Positions 20,557-31,416 of a stretch of 64,000 nt of DNA are shown piece by piece. Origin of the DNA: Physcomitrium patens (taxonomy: Eukaryota > Streptophyta > Bryopsida > Funariales > Funariaceae); assembly GCF_000002425.4 (NCBI RefSeq), contig NC_037261.1, forward strand, positions 7,120,701 through 7,184,700. The letters run 5' to 3'. The translations under genes were made by a program, and so were the position numbers. Numbering within the stretch: the first letter of the stretch is position 1; each line of letters opens with the position of its first letter. A model generated the notes under the pieces. The model was not told where the DNA came from and did no database searches. It saw only the letters and a program-made list of their open reading frames with translations.

Positions 20557-23500
20557 GAACCGTACGGCTGGACAATCTAATATCACGACAACAATCAGGT
20601 TCCTCCTTCTTTGTCCAACCTGCCCGTTGTTTTACAATTCCTTTGTTTTTAGGCCCTCAAAAACAAAAAACTTTAGCTTTATTGGATTCGGGGGCATCTA
20701 CTTGTTTTTTAGATGAAGAGTTTGCTAAATGCCACAAGATCCATTTAGTACAGAAGTCCAAACCTGTTCACGTAGAGGTGATAGATGGACGACCCTTATT
20801 GTCAGGCAACGTTACCCACAAATCAGAACCTATAGAAGTGGTGTTTAAGGACCATAGTAGTCACGTTATTTTTAATATTATTAGAATCCCATCAAGCCCT
20901 GTTATCCTTGGTCTTTCTTGGTTAGAAGATCATAATCCGTCCATTGATTGGAGGCTACGAAGGATAACATTTCCTGAAAAAAATAATAATAAACCTGTTG
21001 GTAGAACCTACATGAAGAAATCCATGTTTATTGGAGCGAGAGCGTTCCTAAGATCGTCCAAGGAAGGCGCACCATTTGTCATTTATGCAGCTCCAACTAG
21101 CGGCGAGAATATCTCAACATCGAATATACCAGAGCAATATAGGGATTTTGAAGACGTATTTCAGAAGAAGAACGCTGATATACTGCCGAAACATCGACCA
21201 TATGATTGCGCCATAGACTTAGAGGAAGGAGCGCAACCACCTTTTGGTCCAATATACAACCTATCGCAGACGGAGTTGGCAGAATTACGGAAGTACATCG
21301 ATGAGAATTTAGCCAAGAATTTTATTCGACATTCAAAGTCGCCAGCCGGAGCACCAATCCTATTTGTGAAGAAAAAGGATGGCTCACTGCGGATGTGCGT
21401 GGACTACCGAGGACTCAACAAGGTGACCAAGAAAAATCGCTATCCCTTACCTTTGATCTCCGGCCTCTTAGATCAACTTGGACGTGCAAGGATTTTTACA
21501 AAGATTGATTTAAGAGGAGCCTACAACCTTGTGCGAATCAAAGAAGGAGATGAATGGAAGACAGCCTTTCGTACAAGGTATGGCCATTTTGAGTACAATG
21601 TCATGCCTTTTGGTCTTACCAATGCTCCAGCGGTCTTTCAGCATATGATGAACGACATCTTTCGGGAGTACCTCGATGACTTTGTTGTCATTTATCTGGA
21701 TGATATTTTGATATTTTCCAAGAATGAAGAAGAACATGAGAAGCACTTTTGTTTGGTTCTTGAAAAACTACGCGAACGAGGACTCTACGTCAAGTTGGAA
21801 AAGTGTCAATTTCACCAGAATGAGATGGAATTTTTGGGCTTCATTGCGACTACAGAGGGCTTGAAGATGGATCCAAAAAAGATAGAAGCAATTATATCTT
21901 GGGAAGTTCCGAAGACGGTTAGAGATGTTCAGTGTTTTCTTGGATTTGCTAACTTCTATCGGATCTTCATCAAGAATTATTCTCAAGTTGCTGCACCACT
22001 CACGCATCTAACAAGTAAAGACAAGCTCGAATGGAGATCACAAGCAGCAAAAGCATTTCAAGATCTCAAGACGGCATTCACTACGGCTCCAATCTTGGTA
22101 CACCCTGACTTTGCAAAGGCTTTCTATTTAGAGACCGATGCTTCAGATTTTGCTTTGGGAGCTGTGCTTTCACAGATGGGCATAGACAAGAAGCTTCACC
22201 CAGTTGCGTTCTATTCACGGAAGTTCTCTGCTGTTGAGATCAACTACGAGATCCACGACAAAGAGCTGCTTGTTATAGTGGATGCCTTCCAAGAGTGGCG
22301 TCACTTCCTCGAAGGAGCTGCACATCCAGTGACTGTTTATACGGACCACAAGAATTTGGAGTACTTCATGACAGCTCGAATTTTGAATCGTCGTCAAGCT
22401 CGATGGAATATGTCTCTATCACGATTTGACTTTATTATCACCTATCGCCTTGGAAAATAGCAAGGATTATCTGACGCATTATCGAGGAGATCGTATCTTG
22501 CGCCAAAGGCTGGAGAAGCAGCGTTTGATCAACAATGTACAACATTGTTGAAACCAGAAAAATTCAGGATTTTTGCTACTGTTGCAACTATCGATGACGG
22601 CTTCCTCAGCGAGGTACGTACTGCGACCATTGAGGATTCTATAGCTCTTGACATCAAACAACGTGTCGATAATGACAAGTTTAAGGTGGAGGGAGATCTT
22701 CTGTATTTTGAGGAGCGGTTGTATATCCCGAAAGGACCAACTCGACTCCGAGTACTTCAATCTCGCCACGACTTTCCAGCTGCGGGACATTTTGGATTCA
22801 ACAAGACTTTAGAGCTCATTTCACGAGATTTTTGGTGGCCCCAAATGTGGAAGGATGTGAAGGAATTTGTCCTTTCTTGTGATGTTTGTTCAAGATCCAA
22901 GATTCCTCGACATCGTCCGTATGGACTTCTCCAGCCATTGCCTATTCCGCACCGACCATGGTCTTCAGTTTCTATGGACTTCATTACGGACCTACCGCCA
23001 TCGAATTCATTTGACAGCATCTTTGTTGTGGTGGATCGATTTACAAAGATGGCGCATTTCGTGCCTTGCAAGAAAACATCGTCAAGTGAAGACACCGCAA
23101 GACTCTTTCTTGATAACATATATCGTTATCATGGCCTACCAGATGATATCGTGTCGGATCGAGGTACTCAGTTTGTATCCAAGTTTTGGAGGTCCCTCTT
23201 TGAGATATTGAAGGTGGATATTAAGCTCTCTTCGGCTTTTCATCCTCAAACTGACGGTCAAACGGAGCGGGTGAATCAAGTTTTGGAGCAATATTTACAA
23301 TGCACCATCAACTATCAACAAGATGATTGGACTGCATATCTACCGCTTGCTGAGTTCGCATACAACAACACACTTCATGCGTCAACTCAACAAACACCAT
23401 TCTTCTCCAACTACGGATACCACCCCAAGCTCGATTTATTGAGTTCTTCAGCAAATAACAACCCAGCAGCTGAAGGATTTCTGAAGCAACTATTGGAGCT

Positions 23501-24032
23501 TCAAGCGACGTTGAAGCTTCAATTGCAATCTGCCCAAGAGAGTTACAAGGCATCTGTAGATAAATATCGAAATGAGGCGCCTACTTTTAAAGTTGGAAGT
23601 AAAGTATGGCTTCTTCGACAGAATATCAAGACCAAGCGGCTATGTGACAAATTGGACTATCGGAGATTAGGGCCATTTGTTATCGGGAAGCAGATCAATC
23701 CGGTGGCATATCGTCTGGAGTTACCAGCTACTATGAAGGTACATCCAGTCTTTCATGTGTCTTTGTTGGAACCTTATCGAGAGTCAGTTTTTCCCCAAAG
23801 AGTACAAAGTCCGCCACCAAGTATCGAAATTGAAAACCATGAGGAATATGAGGTGGAAAAGGTACTAGATTCACGGCGTAATAGGAGAAAATTGGAGTAT
23901 TTAGTGCATTGGAGTGGATACGACATCGATGAACGAACGTGGGAGCGTGCCGAAAATCTTGCCAATGCACCAAAAAAGGTACAAGAATTTCATCAACGAT
24001 ATCCTCATAAACCTAAGCCGATTCAACGATAG
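20514..24032 (+). CDS. X pol (protease, RT, RNase H, integrase, chromodomain) with one in-frame UAG
   Basis: The -1 frame relative to gag is open from 20514 to 24032 except for a TAG at 22458-22460. Protease: LALLDSGAS, Asp codon at 20685. RT: LRMCVDYRGLNK (about 21388), catalytic YLDD at 21693-21704. RNase H: ETDASDFALGAVLSQ (about 22131) and VYTDHKNLEYF. After the TAG comes integrase: zinc-binding H-x6-H and CDVC (22769-22890), core MDFITDLP (22975), SDRGTQF (23155) and HPQTDGQTERVNQ (about 23241), the DDE residues. The C-terminus is a chromodomain with EYEVEKVLDSRR and YLVHWSGYD (about 23844-23920). Apart from the TAG it is intact. The same position is a stop in A, E and G, so it may be a family feature rather than damage. 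The chromodomain makes it a chromovirus. Confidence 0.92.
22458..22460 (+). other. in-frame TAG at the RNase H/integrase border
   Basis: The codons read AAA TAG CAA GGA. A has AAA TAA CAA GGT (minus, 7217-7215). G has AAA TAA GAA GGT (48087-48089). E has AAA TAA GAT (minus, 33504-33502). A CAG to TAG change at a CHG site is the alternative reading. Confidence 0.7.
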
Positions 24033-24063
24033 CTTCTTGCTGAAGCTTGCTCATCAAGTAGCA

Positions 24064-24080
24064 TAAAAAGGGGGGAGGGC
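24064..24080 (+). other. internal polypurine tract after X pol
   Basis: An aaaaaggggggaggg-type run lies 32 bases after the pol stop and about 480 bases before the LTR. It resembles the PPTs that directly precede the LTR in A (complement at 5080) and F. Confidence 0.45.
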
Positions 24081-24158
24081 ACCTCCAAAACCCATAATTC
24101 GATAGTGTAGAACTTTGTTAGCAACTATAGTTTGCTCTCATCATTTTAGCCTTTGGAC

Positions 24159-24500
24159 ATGGATAGTCAAGATACTACACTTGTTATGTCATCTCAAGCG
24201 ACTAGCTCATGAAGACGACCGCGAGATGAAGAACCGCCTGTACCACGACGACGTCGGAGGATACCGAGCAACAGATCGCTAGTAATTGTATTTGAGGTCG
24301 AGCCTGCCTACAACGGTCAGCCAGAAGGTGTGTTTGGAGGACAGTTTCACAATGAAGACACAGAAGTCCACGCTTGGTCAGAGGTTGAAGGTGTTGGTCA
24401 CTACCGTTGGCTCCAAGGGCCGATGAATCATTTGCCTCGCGAACAACAATTGGAATTCATAGCGGATGTGATGCGACAGATTTTCATTTTCTTGCGTTGA
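24159..24500 (+). CDS. X ORF3, accessory ORF between pol and 3' LTR
   Basis: From ATG at 24159 to TGA at 24498 the frame has 113 codons with a single internal TGA (24210-24212), which would be CGA before one CpG C-to-T change. The N-terminal part carries an arginine run (RRRRR, about residue 28) with PPVP before it, like a nuclear or RNA-binding basic patch. The C-terminal half has LVIVFEV, a GVFGGQF segment, and GHYRWLQGPMNHLPREQQ (residues about 80-97). The same pattern survives in A (5121-5542), E (31417-31839) and F (28310-28732), in the same place and strand. No known domain, signal peptide or membrane segment is recognised. Extra ORFs after pol are known in some plant gypsy lineages (Tat/Ogre), but I do not recognise this protein. 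Whether it is translated is unknown. Confidence 0.65.
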
Positions 24501-24542
24501 TATTGACTGATAACAACATTGCTTCTCGGAGACCTCGAAGTT

Positions 24543-24556
24543 AGAAGAGGAGGTGA
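24543..24556 (+). other. polypurine tract of X
   Basis: agaagaggaggtga-type purine run directly before the 3' LTR TG at 24557. Confidence 0.75.
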
Positions 24557-25023
24557 TGTCATGGACATACATTGGAAGATTCTTCAAATATTCTTCTAGA
24601 ATATTCTTCTAGAATATTCTCTAAAGATTCTCTAAAGATTCTTTTAGAAGGTTCTAGAAGATTCTTAGAATATTCCCTAAAGATTCTCTTAGAAGGTTCT
24701 AGAATATTCTTAGAAGGTTCTAGAATATTCTTAGAAGGTTCTAGAATATTCTGATAGATTCTAGGAAGTTGCTCGAGAAGTTTCCTAATTAGTAGAAGTT
24801 GTTGGAGAAGCGTCCTAGTTAGCGGAAGTAGCTCGAGAAGCTTCCTATTCAGTAGTATATATAGGAGTCGAGGCTGAAGGGTTCTTCAGTCTCGACAACA
24901 CATCTCTTGGAGTTCTAGTTCACCTTTCTGGTGTTGTTCTTGTACTCATCTGTTTAACCTAGTTCTGCCACTTCTTCTTGAACTTCTTGTTAGATTTCAA
25001 GTCTGTATTTTGTGTCCGTGACA
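24557..25023 (+). repeat. X 3' LTR
   Basis: 467 bp, TGTCATGG...CCGTGACA, followed by the target copy TTATA. It has one more 21 bp heat-shock-motif unit than the 5' LTR. TATA box at 24856-24863. Confidence 0.93.
24574..24751 (+). promoter_or_regulatory. heat-shock-element array in X 3' LTR
   Basis: Perfect alternating GAAnnTTC runs: TTCTAGAATATTC at 24594-24606 and the next copy at about 24607-24619; GAAGGTTCTAGAAGATTC at 24647-24664; GAAGGTTCTAGAATATTC at 24692-24709, 24713-24730 and 24734-24751 (21 bp period). Four alternating units at correct spacing exceed the three-unit minimum for HSF trimers. The array lies about 105-280 bases upstream of the TATA box. Confidence 0.72.
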
Positions 25024-25028
25024 TTATA

Positions 25029-25505
25029 GCACCTTGAAGGTAGTTAGAAAGATAAGACTAAGGCCTTGTAGCCTCTTTTAAAAAATTGATATACATTATT
25101 TGTGAGCCTTGGTAAGGCTTGAATTTTTTATCTCTTAAGTAAGTTATTCTTGAGATAAAAATTATTTATTAAATTTTTCATTTATTTGCTTGTTGTTTTA
25201 AATCTTCATAACTTACTTATAATAACTCGGATGTTTCTTATATTATTAGAAAGATAAAAAAAAATTACCTTTCTAAATTTTTCTTTTTTTTCTTTTATTT
25301 TTTCTTATTATTGGATAAAAATGCAATGAACAATTTGTGACTAGTTTTGTAGTATATAATTGCTTGATTGTACTTATTTCACTTGTTTTTGTATTTTTCT
25401 TCTTTTATTCTTGTTCTTGCTACTTCCACTTCATACCACCAATTACAAACAACTCTTCATTGATGGCATCTTGTAATTTGGGTTAAGTATTGAATTTTAC
25501 ACTCA
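25029..25505 (+). repeat. T element 5' LTR, right part
   Basis: It continues the LTR interrupted at 13293; AGCACCTTGAAGGTAGTTAG and following match 44349 onward up to about 25423/44754. The last 80 bases have no partner in the 3' copy. It ends in ACACTCACA just before a PBS-like motif. Confidence 0.65.
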
Positions 25506-25506
25506 C

Positions 25507-25530
25507 ATTTTGGTGCGTTTGCGGGGAGGT
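25507..25530 (+). other. PBS-like motif of T
   Basis: TTTGGTGCGTTTGCGGGGA resembles the tRNA-Asp-type PBS of Athila/Tat gypsy elements (TGGCGCCGTTGCCGGGGA) with two missing bases and a transition. Confidence 0.45.
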
Positions 25531-26205
25531 GGTGCTTCTAATCGTGTATGTGAATATGAAGTTTCTTGTTGTAATTGATCTTGCTTGATTTTTATGAATA
25601 AGCAATTCAAATAGGTCTATATCAAAAGTGTTTTACTTTTCTTCCTTATTAGTGAAAACAAAGCATTTCAAATTTTTACTTTATAAAATAGTTAAGGATT
25701 TCAATGTTGAAATGAATGTAGATTTCACTCGGGTTTTTATCAATCAGTTTTTATGTGTTAAATCTTTTGTGTTTAAACTTTATGAAGTTGTGAATCGTGA
25801 CCTCAGCTTTTCAAAAAGCTATTACAAGCTCAAATTGGAGTTGATTTGGATTTTATGTGAATTTTAGATTAGGAAGAGGTTCACTGCCTTGGCAATTTCA
25901 TGTACCTCTTGTTTGGAAAGGCATTTCTTAGTGCTTGGTAATATATTATTGTAAAACTTTTCGAAGACAAGCACCTTCAAAGTTTAGTTTGTAGTGGTAA
26001 AAAATTCAATGCTATTGAATCAAAATTGAATCTGTGGCGATTTTTGGAGTAGAGAGAGGTTGCTGTCATGAGCGGAATACAATTGAGGTTAGTAATTTCT
26101 ATCTCTTCTATCATTTGCAATCTGGATTTATGTTATATTTTAAAATTTTGTATTAAAAAAATTCTTCTTAACTATATCAAATAAAAATAAAAAATAAATT
26201 AAAAT

Positions 26206-26460
26206 AAAAAATATATATATATAAATGAAGAAAGATACAAAATAAAATAAAAACAAAAGAGAATCAATATTAAATTAATAAAAATAATAGATTAAAGGTA
26301 AAATAGAAATGATAATAATATTATTAAATTAAAAGAAAAAATATATATAAAAATGAAGAAAGATATATAATAAAATAAAACAAAAGAAAATAAATATTAA
26401 ATTAATAGAAATAAAAGATTAAAGATAAAATAGAAATGATAATAATATTATTAAATTAGA
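26206..26460 (+). repeat. tandem duplication, two units of about 125 bp
   Basis: The two copies align along their length with a few substitutions and small indels; both are A/T only apart from scattered G and C. Confidence 0.7.
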
Positions 26461-27509
26461 ATAAATATTTAATTAATTAATTAAAATTATAAAATTAATT
26501 AACAGTTTTAATTTGCTTTTAATTTTTATTTAATTATTATATTCACTTTTAATTTTTTTTTTACTTGTATTTTATTTTTTATTTTAAATATTTACTCTTA
26601 ATTTTATTTATTGATATTTTTTTATGTGCATGATAAGTTTTATGTATTGGAATAAATTTAATATATTTTTCAGTTCTTCATTAATTGATTTTCTATACAA
26701 TAATATTATTTCTAACCTTAAGTAATATTTGATTAGTTTATTATTAGTGTTAGTATTATTTGGTGGTTTTCTTAAGTTACTTTTTAGTTCCAAAAGCATA
26801 CAAGATGGAGTTTGACTTCAAAGTCTCATCACTCCCTTTTTTTTTAATTTTCCAGTTGATGGACATTCTCTAGTCGTAGGGAGATTTAATCACTCTCTCC
26901 ACCCCTCGTATCAATTCTTTTTATCTTTGTAAATATCTAATTGAAGGCTTTTCTCTGGTGGTAGGGAGATTTCATCACTTCTTCTACCTCTTATATCCCT
27001 TCTATTCATAGAAATAGTATAGAAGGAGATTAAGAAGAATTCAAGTGAATTCTTCATCAATAAAAGAAGAAAAAATTTAAGAAGAAGGAATAAGTAGAAA
27101 AATTAGATAGAAGAAATTTGAAAAAAAAAAAAAAAAAAAAGAAGAAGAAAAGAAGAAAAATGAAGACCAACAAGCTCAAATTATAATCCAAGATGAATAT
27201 CTTTTCAATAAAGTTTATTTAGTTTTAAATTTATTTTACTAACACAACTTATAGTTTGAAATAAAGGAGCATAAGAAAAAAGAATAAAAGCATTAAAAGC
27301 TTACAAATAAGTAAGTCGAACCTTATCAATTTTTACTTTCTTTAAAATTTTAGAAAATTACTTGAATATGAGTAGGAGCTAAGAGTTGGATGATAGAATC
27401 TAAGAAGAAAATATGAGAAGAGGTAACCTTTTAAACCTTCTTAAAGATTTTATTTTCTTTCGGATCAACAGAGCCTTAAAGTTCTTTTCTATTTTAATTC
27501 AAAAATAGA

Positions 27510-27512
<3 letters not shown>

Positions 27513-27559
<47 letters not shown>
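27513..27559. repeat. (TA)n microsatellite
   Basis: Uninterrupted TA repeat of about 47 bp. Confidence 0.95.
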
Positions 27560-27563
<4 letters not shown>

Positions 27564-27743
27564 TTAAATCGAATATGAAGGAAGTCATATGAGATATTCT
27601 TTGACACGCGCCAAATTGGCTAGCAATACAATCTAGTGAATTTTCCTACAAATAGGATTGATGCATATAAAGAACCTTTTTTATCTAGTATATTTGTTGC
27701 AAATTAAGTAGTAAGGAATTCCTTAACTGCAATGGTATAAAGG

Positions 27744-28268
27744 TGTCAAGGATATGAACTAAAAGATGATGCAAAAACCAATGAAATCCATGTCAAAAAA
27801 AGTATAACAAAATAGAAACAAGGAAGCTTGTATATTAAAAAGAAATTAGAATGGCTTATTGCCAAAAGACAAGAAAACTTGAGACTCTTGAAACTATACT
27901 AGAAGCAAGAAAAGAGTTGACAAGAGTGAAGAAGGCTTCATTCTTGTCACTATATATACTATCTAACTAGGAGCTACGTGGCAATGTTCTATAAGACCTC
28001 TAATATGTGTTGACTTTGTAGGACACATGCCTTGACTTACAAGGTAAGTTTTTCAATGTGTGGACCACATAATTAGCTTGGTTTTCAAGCTAACAACATG
28101 TATGGCACATGGCCAACTTGTTGATTACTTTTTTAATCCAAAAAGTCAATTATAGATACTTATAAAGTCAAAGTAATATCTATGAAGCTTTTAGAAAGCT
28201 TTTATAGAGGATATTATAGAATTAATTTACTTTTACTTACTTCTAGTTACTTCTTTATGTCTATGATA
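27744..28268 (-). repeat. element F 3' LTR
   Basis: It opens TGTCAAGGATATGAAC and ends GTCTATGATA on the plus strand, followed by a PPT complement (ttatcccctctt, 28269-28280). It is A-type in layout (GGCTTATTGCC, CTTCATTCTTG). The element continues right on the minus strand. Confidence 0.75.
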
Positions 28269-28309
28269 TTATCCCCTCTTCTAGGAACGAGTTCCACAAA
28301 GAGCAGTCA

Positions 28310-28732
28310 TCATATGTTGAAAAAATCTATGATGCAATGAATTATATTTGCTACATACTCAGATATTTTTTCTCTTTGAAGATGGTTGATAGTGCCTATC
28401 AACCATCAATAGAATCTCATACCAAGGTGGGAAGACCATCTTATTATTTGATTATTTTTGAGGCCTTTATAACTTCCTTCAAATAAAATATTTAGAACAC
28501 CATCTATAGTTGTTCCCACCTCTAATAAAATTACCAAACATCAAGAGTCTCTTCCAAGGTTGTAATACCAAATGCATTGTATCTCACCATCTATTCAAAG
28601 AAAAACATGTCGTTCTTGAGGATCTTCACCTCGATTGCATTATCTTGAAGATTGTCACAATTACAATGACTCATCTAGTAGGTCAGTAAACGAAGGCTCT
28701 TCAATCAAATCCACTGGTTGTTGGTTCTCCAT
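28310..28732 (-). pseudogene. F element ORF3
   Basis: ATG at 28732 to TGA at 28310 on the minus strand, 423 nt without a net frameshift, with several internal stops. It keeps the LVILLEV-like, ILFEGSYKG-like and HL-REK-like blocks of ORF3. Same place as in A, E and X: after the chromodomain and before the LTR. Confidence 0.6.
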
Positions 28733-28869
28733 CTCTTTAGTATTACAACTACAAAGAAGCTACAAATAAGGATAGAAAGTAGAATGTTATCTTACCTAGT
28801 TCTTGTTTTTTTTATACAAAAGGTCTACATTTTCATTTTGATGGATGTCATTGATGAAAAGTCTCTGCC

Positions 28870-29501
28870 ACCTTTGCTGTATTTGCATGATTTTTTACTC
28901 GCTCCCATGTATATTCATTAATATCATATCCGTGCCAATAAACAAGATCTTTCAACTTATTTTGGCACCGCCTTGAATCTAAGACTTCTTCTACTTCAAA
29001 CTCTTTATTATTGTCTACTTCTATAAGATGAAGTAGAGTTTGTCTTCATCTTAATATGTCCACTATCTTATATGGTGCAAGAAGAGATATATCGAATACT
29101 AGATGGATTTTTATTGACTCTAGTAGGTGTAAACAATATGCAACTAGATTGATTTGTACAAAAATAGAAAATGGTCTAATCTTATAATAGTCCAACTTGT
29201 TACAAGGACATATGATCTTAATATTGTGACGAAGTAACCATATTTTATCACCTATATAGAATGGTGGTTGCTTCTTTCGATAGACATCCGCATTGAACTT
29301 TTATTGTTCTTAAGCTTGTTTTAATTGTGCCTTTATTATTGCATATAGCTCTAATAAATGATTTGCCAAAACTTCTGCCATAAGATTATTACCTTTCAAA
29401 AACTCAAAAGTATCAAGTCATGGATGATAATCATAATTAGCAAAGAAAGGTGTTTGTTATATAGAAGAATGTACCGTGTTAATATAAATAAATTTTGCCA
29501 A
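28870..29501 (-). pseudogene. F element integrase end and chromodomain
   Basis: The minus strand gives the integrase C-terminal region (HPIFHVSLL-like, about 29080-29120) and the chromodomain remnant (EFEVEEVLDSR-like, about 28980). It stops at 29501 where E's LTR begins, so E was inserted into F's integrase. The rest of F is not seen to the right of E. Confidence 0.65.
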
Positions 29502-30051
29502 TATTAAAGATAAGAACTTGATAAAAATAAATAAAAAAGTAAGACTTCTCTCAAAGAAAAATGATAAAATAGAAATAACTCAAAATGTATATTAAGAAAG
29601 AAACTGAAATAGCTATTGCCAAAAGATAAGAAAACTAGAGACCCTTGAAGCTAGTCTAGAAGCAAGAAAGGAATAGACAAGAGTGAAGAAGGCTTCACTC
29701 TTGTCTCTATATATATTATCTACCTAGGGGCTATGTGGCAATATTCTATAGGACCTCTAATATGTGTTGACTTTGTAAGACACATGCTTTAACTTACAAG
29801 GCAAATTTTTTTATGTGTGGGCCACATAATTAGCTTGGTCTTCAAGTTAACAATATGTGTGGCACATGGCCAACTTGTTGACCATGTTTCTAATCCAAAA
29901 AGTCAATTAAAGACACTTATAAAATCAAAGTAGTGTCTATGAAGCTTCTAAAAAGCTTCTATAGCAAATATTATAGAATTAACTTATTTTTATCTACTTT
30001 TACTTAGTTCTACCTATTTATACATATAATTACATGCATATGTCCGTGACA
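29502..30051 (-). repeat. E element 3' LTR
   Basis: Plus strand reads TATTAAAGATAAGAAC (from TGTCAAGGACAAGAAC) to TATGTCCGTGACA. It pairs with 36630-37157. Confidence 0.78.
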
Positions 30052-30089
30052 TTACCTCCCTTTCTAAGGACGAGTTTCACGAAGAGTGG

Positions 30090-31409
30090 TGTTGTCATGT
30101 AATACAACTATATAGTAAAATTATAATTAAAATTGAATTTCTAATTAATATCTAATTATCTTAGTTCAATTATAATTTGAAGTATCTAAACATGGCTTTT
30201 ATAAAAGCCTCTTAGGTTATTTTCTTATCTTAATAGTTAGCTGGTTGAAGATTAGTTAGTAATTTTACTTCTAGGTTGTAGAGACTCTTCTACTACCTTA
30301 AAAAGACCATAAATTGATAAAATCAGGATAGAAGAGGTAAATGATTGGTATGATTGATACTAAGGTCAAGTTAAGGATAGAATCAGGCTAAAAAATCCTT
30401 AAGATAAGTTAGATTAATACCTAAGGGTCGACCATTTGTGAGACAGGGTGGAAATCAGTTCTCTAGTCACTAAAATGACTGTCGAGGGCAAGTTAGGAGA
30501 TCATTCGAAGATCAAAGATTAAGATTTGAGAGCTAGCTTGAAGTTCTTTTCAAAGACATAAGAAATATTTTGAGAGGTTTTTAGAGGACTTAGCAATTGT
30601 TGTTCAAATTTAAGAATTGTATCAGTAATTTGGATTTTATATATTATAATTAGGGCTAGCAATTTTGGCTAATTCTTGCAATTGGTGTAACATCTATAGT
30701 TAAAAATTTGATATTATTTAGATTATTAAGTGTGATAAGTGTGTATAAAATTTTGTAATAATCTAATAGTGTGGTTAAGAGATATCTAGTTTTTAGTACA
30801 AGAGGGTTTTGGAAGGTAGCAGTTTGAGGTTGGGTAGGATTTCTATGATATCTAAAGATCTATTAGTTAGATTAAGGTGAAAATTGGCATGGTATTGAAG
30901 GATTTAAAGATCAAACTACACATCAATTTTGAGTCAAAATTAATGATTGAAAAGGGAGAAATCATTGTTGGGATTTCTTCTTTGTTTTTCAAGTTGGCGG
31001 CCAAGTGACATTAGTGCAATTTTTGGAGGTTTTCTCACAATCTGTACGTTGGATTGGGCTAAAAGTTCTTGAGCATATAGAAGACTTACATTGACAATTA
31101 CATGCAAAATTCAAAATCAAGTCGACAATCGAATTAGATGTTATAACTTATTAAAGCTCACTGATTAGGATTGGAGCTTATAAGAAAAATCTAAATTTCT
31201 TAAATATGAAAGTAATAAGGTAATTGGAATTTATGTATGATTAAGACTACTAAGAAGACTGTTTTAAGTACTTTTGAATTGAAATTTAGATTATATTCTT
31301 CTTGTATAGATGAGACCTATTAGGATTCTTGGCTACTTATGAAACACAATTTCATCTTTCACAACTAAGTGCCCGACGCATTCCTGAGCAAATAACATGT
31401 AATATGATA
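30090..31409 (+). mobile_element. solo LTR of N/D family inside E
   Basis: It opens TGTTGTCATGTAATACAACTA, ends AACATGTAATATGATA, and the CCCGACGCATTCCTGAGC block before the end matches N (14751-14772). Flanks are AGTGG (30085-30089) and, sharing the last A, AGTAG (31409-31413), a target duplication with one transition. No internal region is attached. It splits the end of E's ORF3 region. Confidence 0.75.
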
Positions 31410-31416
31410 GTAGTCA

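Larger units (their letters stand above)
13294..25023 (+). mobile_element. element X: best preserved chromovirus, carrying N in its 5' LTR
   Basis: Both LTRs have TGTCATGG...CCGTGACA ends. The flanking duplication TTATA (13289-13293 and 25024-25028) is perfect. Inside are a tRNA-iMet-like PBS, gag, pol with chromodomain, ORF3 and a PPT. LTR differences, ignoring N, are about seven transitions over some 446 aligned bases plus one 21 bp repeat-unit indel, so X is young relative to its neighbours. It inserted into the 5' LTR of T; the same site is empty in T's 3' LTR at 44344-44348. Element N is inserted in its 5' LTR at 13541/19050. Confidence 0.93.
25531..27743 (+). other. T element leader remnant, AT-rich; tandem duplications and (TA)n
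   Basis: No convincing ORF. An about 125 bp tandem duplication lies at 26206-26460 (both copies contain aatgaagaaagata and gataataatattattaaatta). A looser pair of about 85 bp units with GTAGGGAGATTT lies at 26855-27000. There is an A-run at 27121-27140 and a (TA)n run at 27513-27559. It probably continues T's untranslated leader into which F and E inserted. Confidence 0.5.

Noticed and set aside
24594-24751. CRISPR-like array
   Set aside because: Short adjoining repeats without unique spacers, in a retrotransposon promoter of a plant genome.
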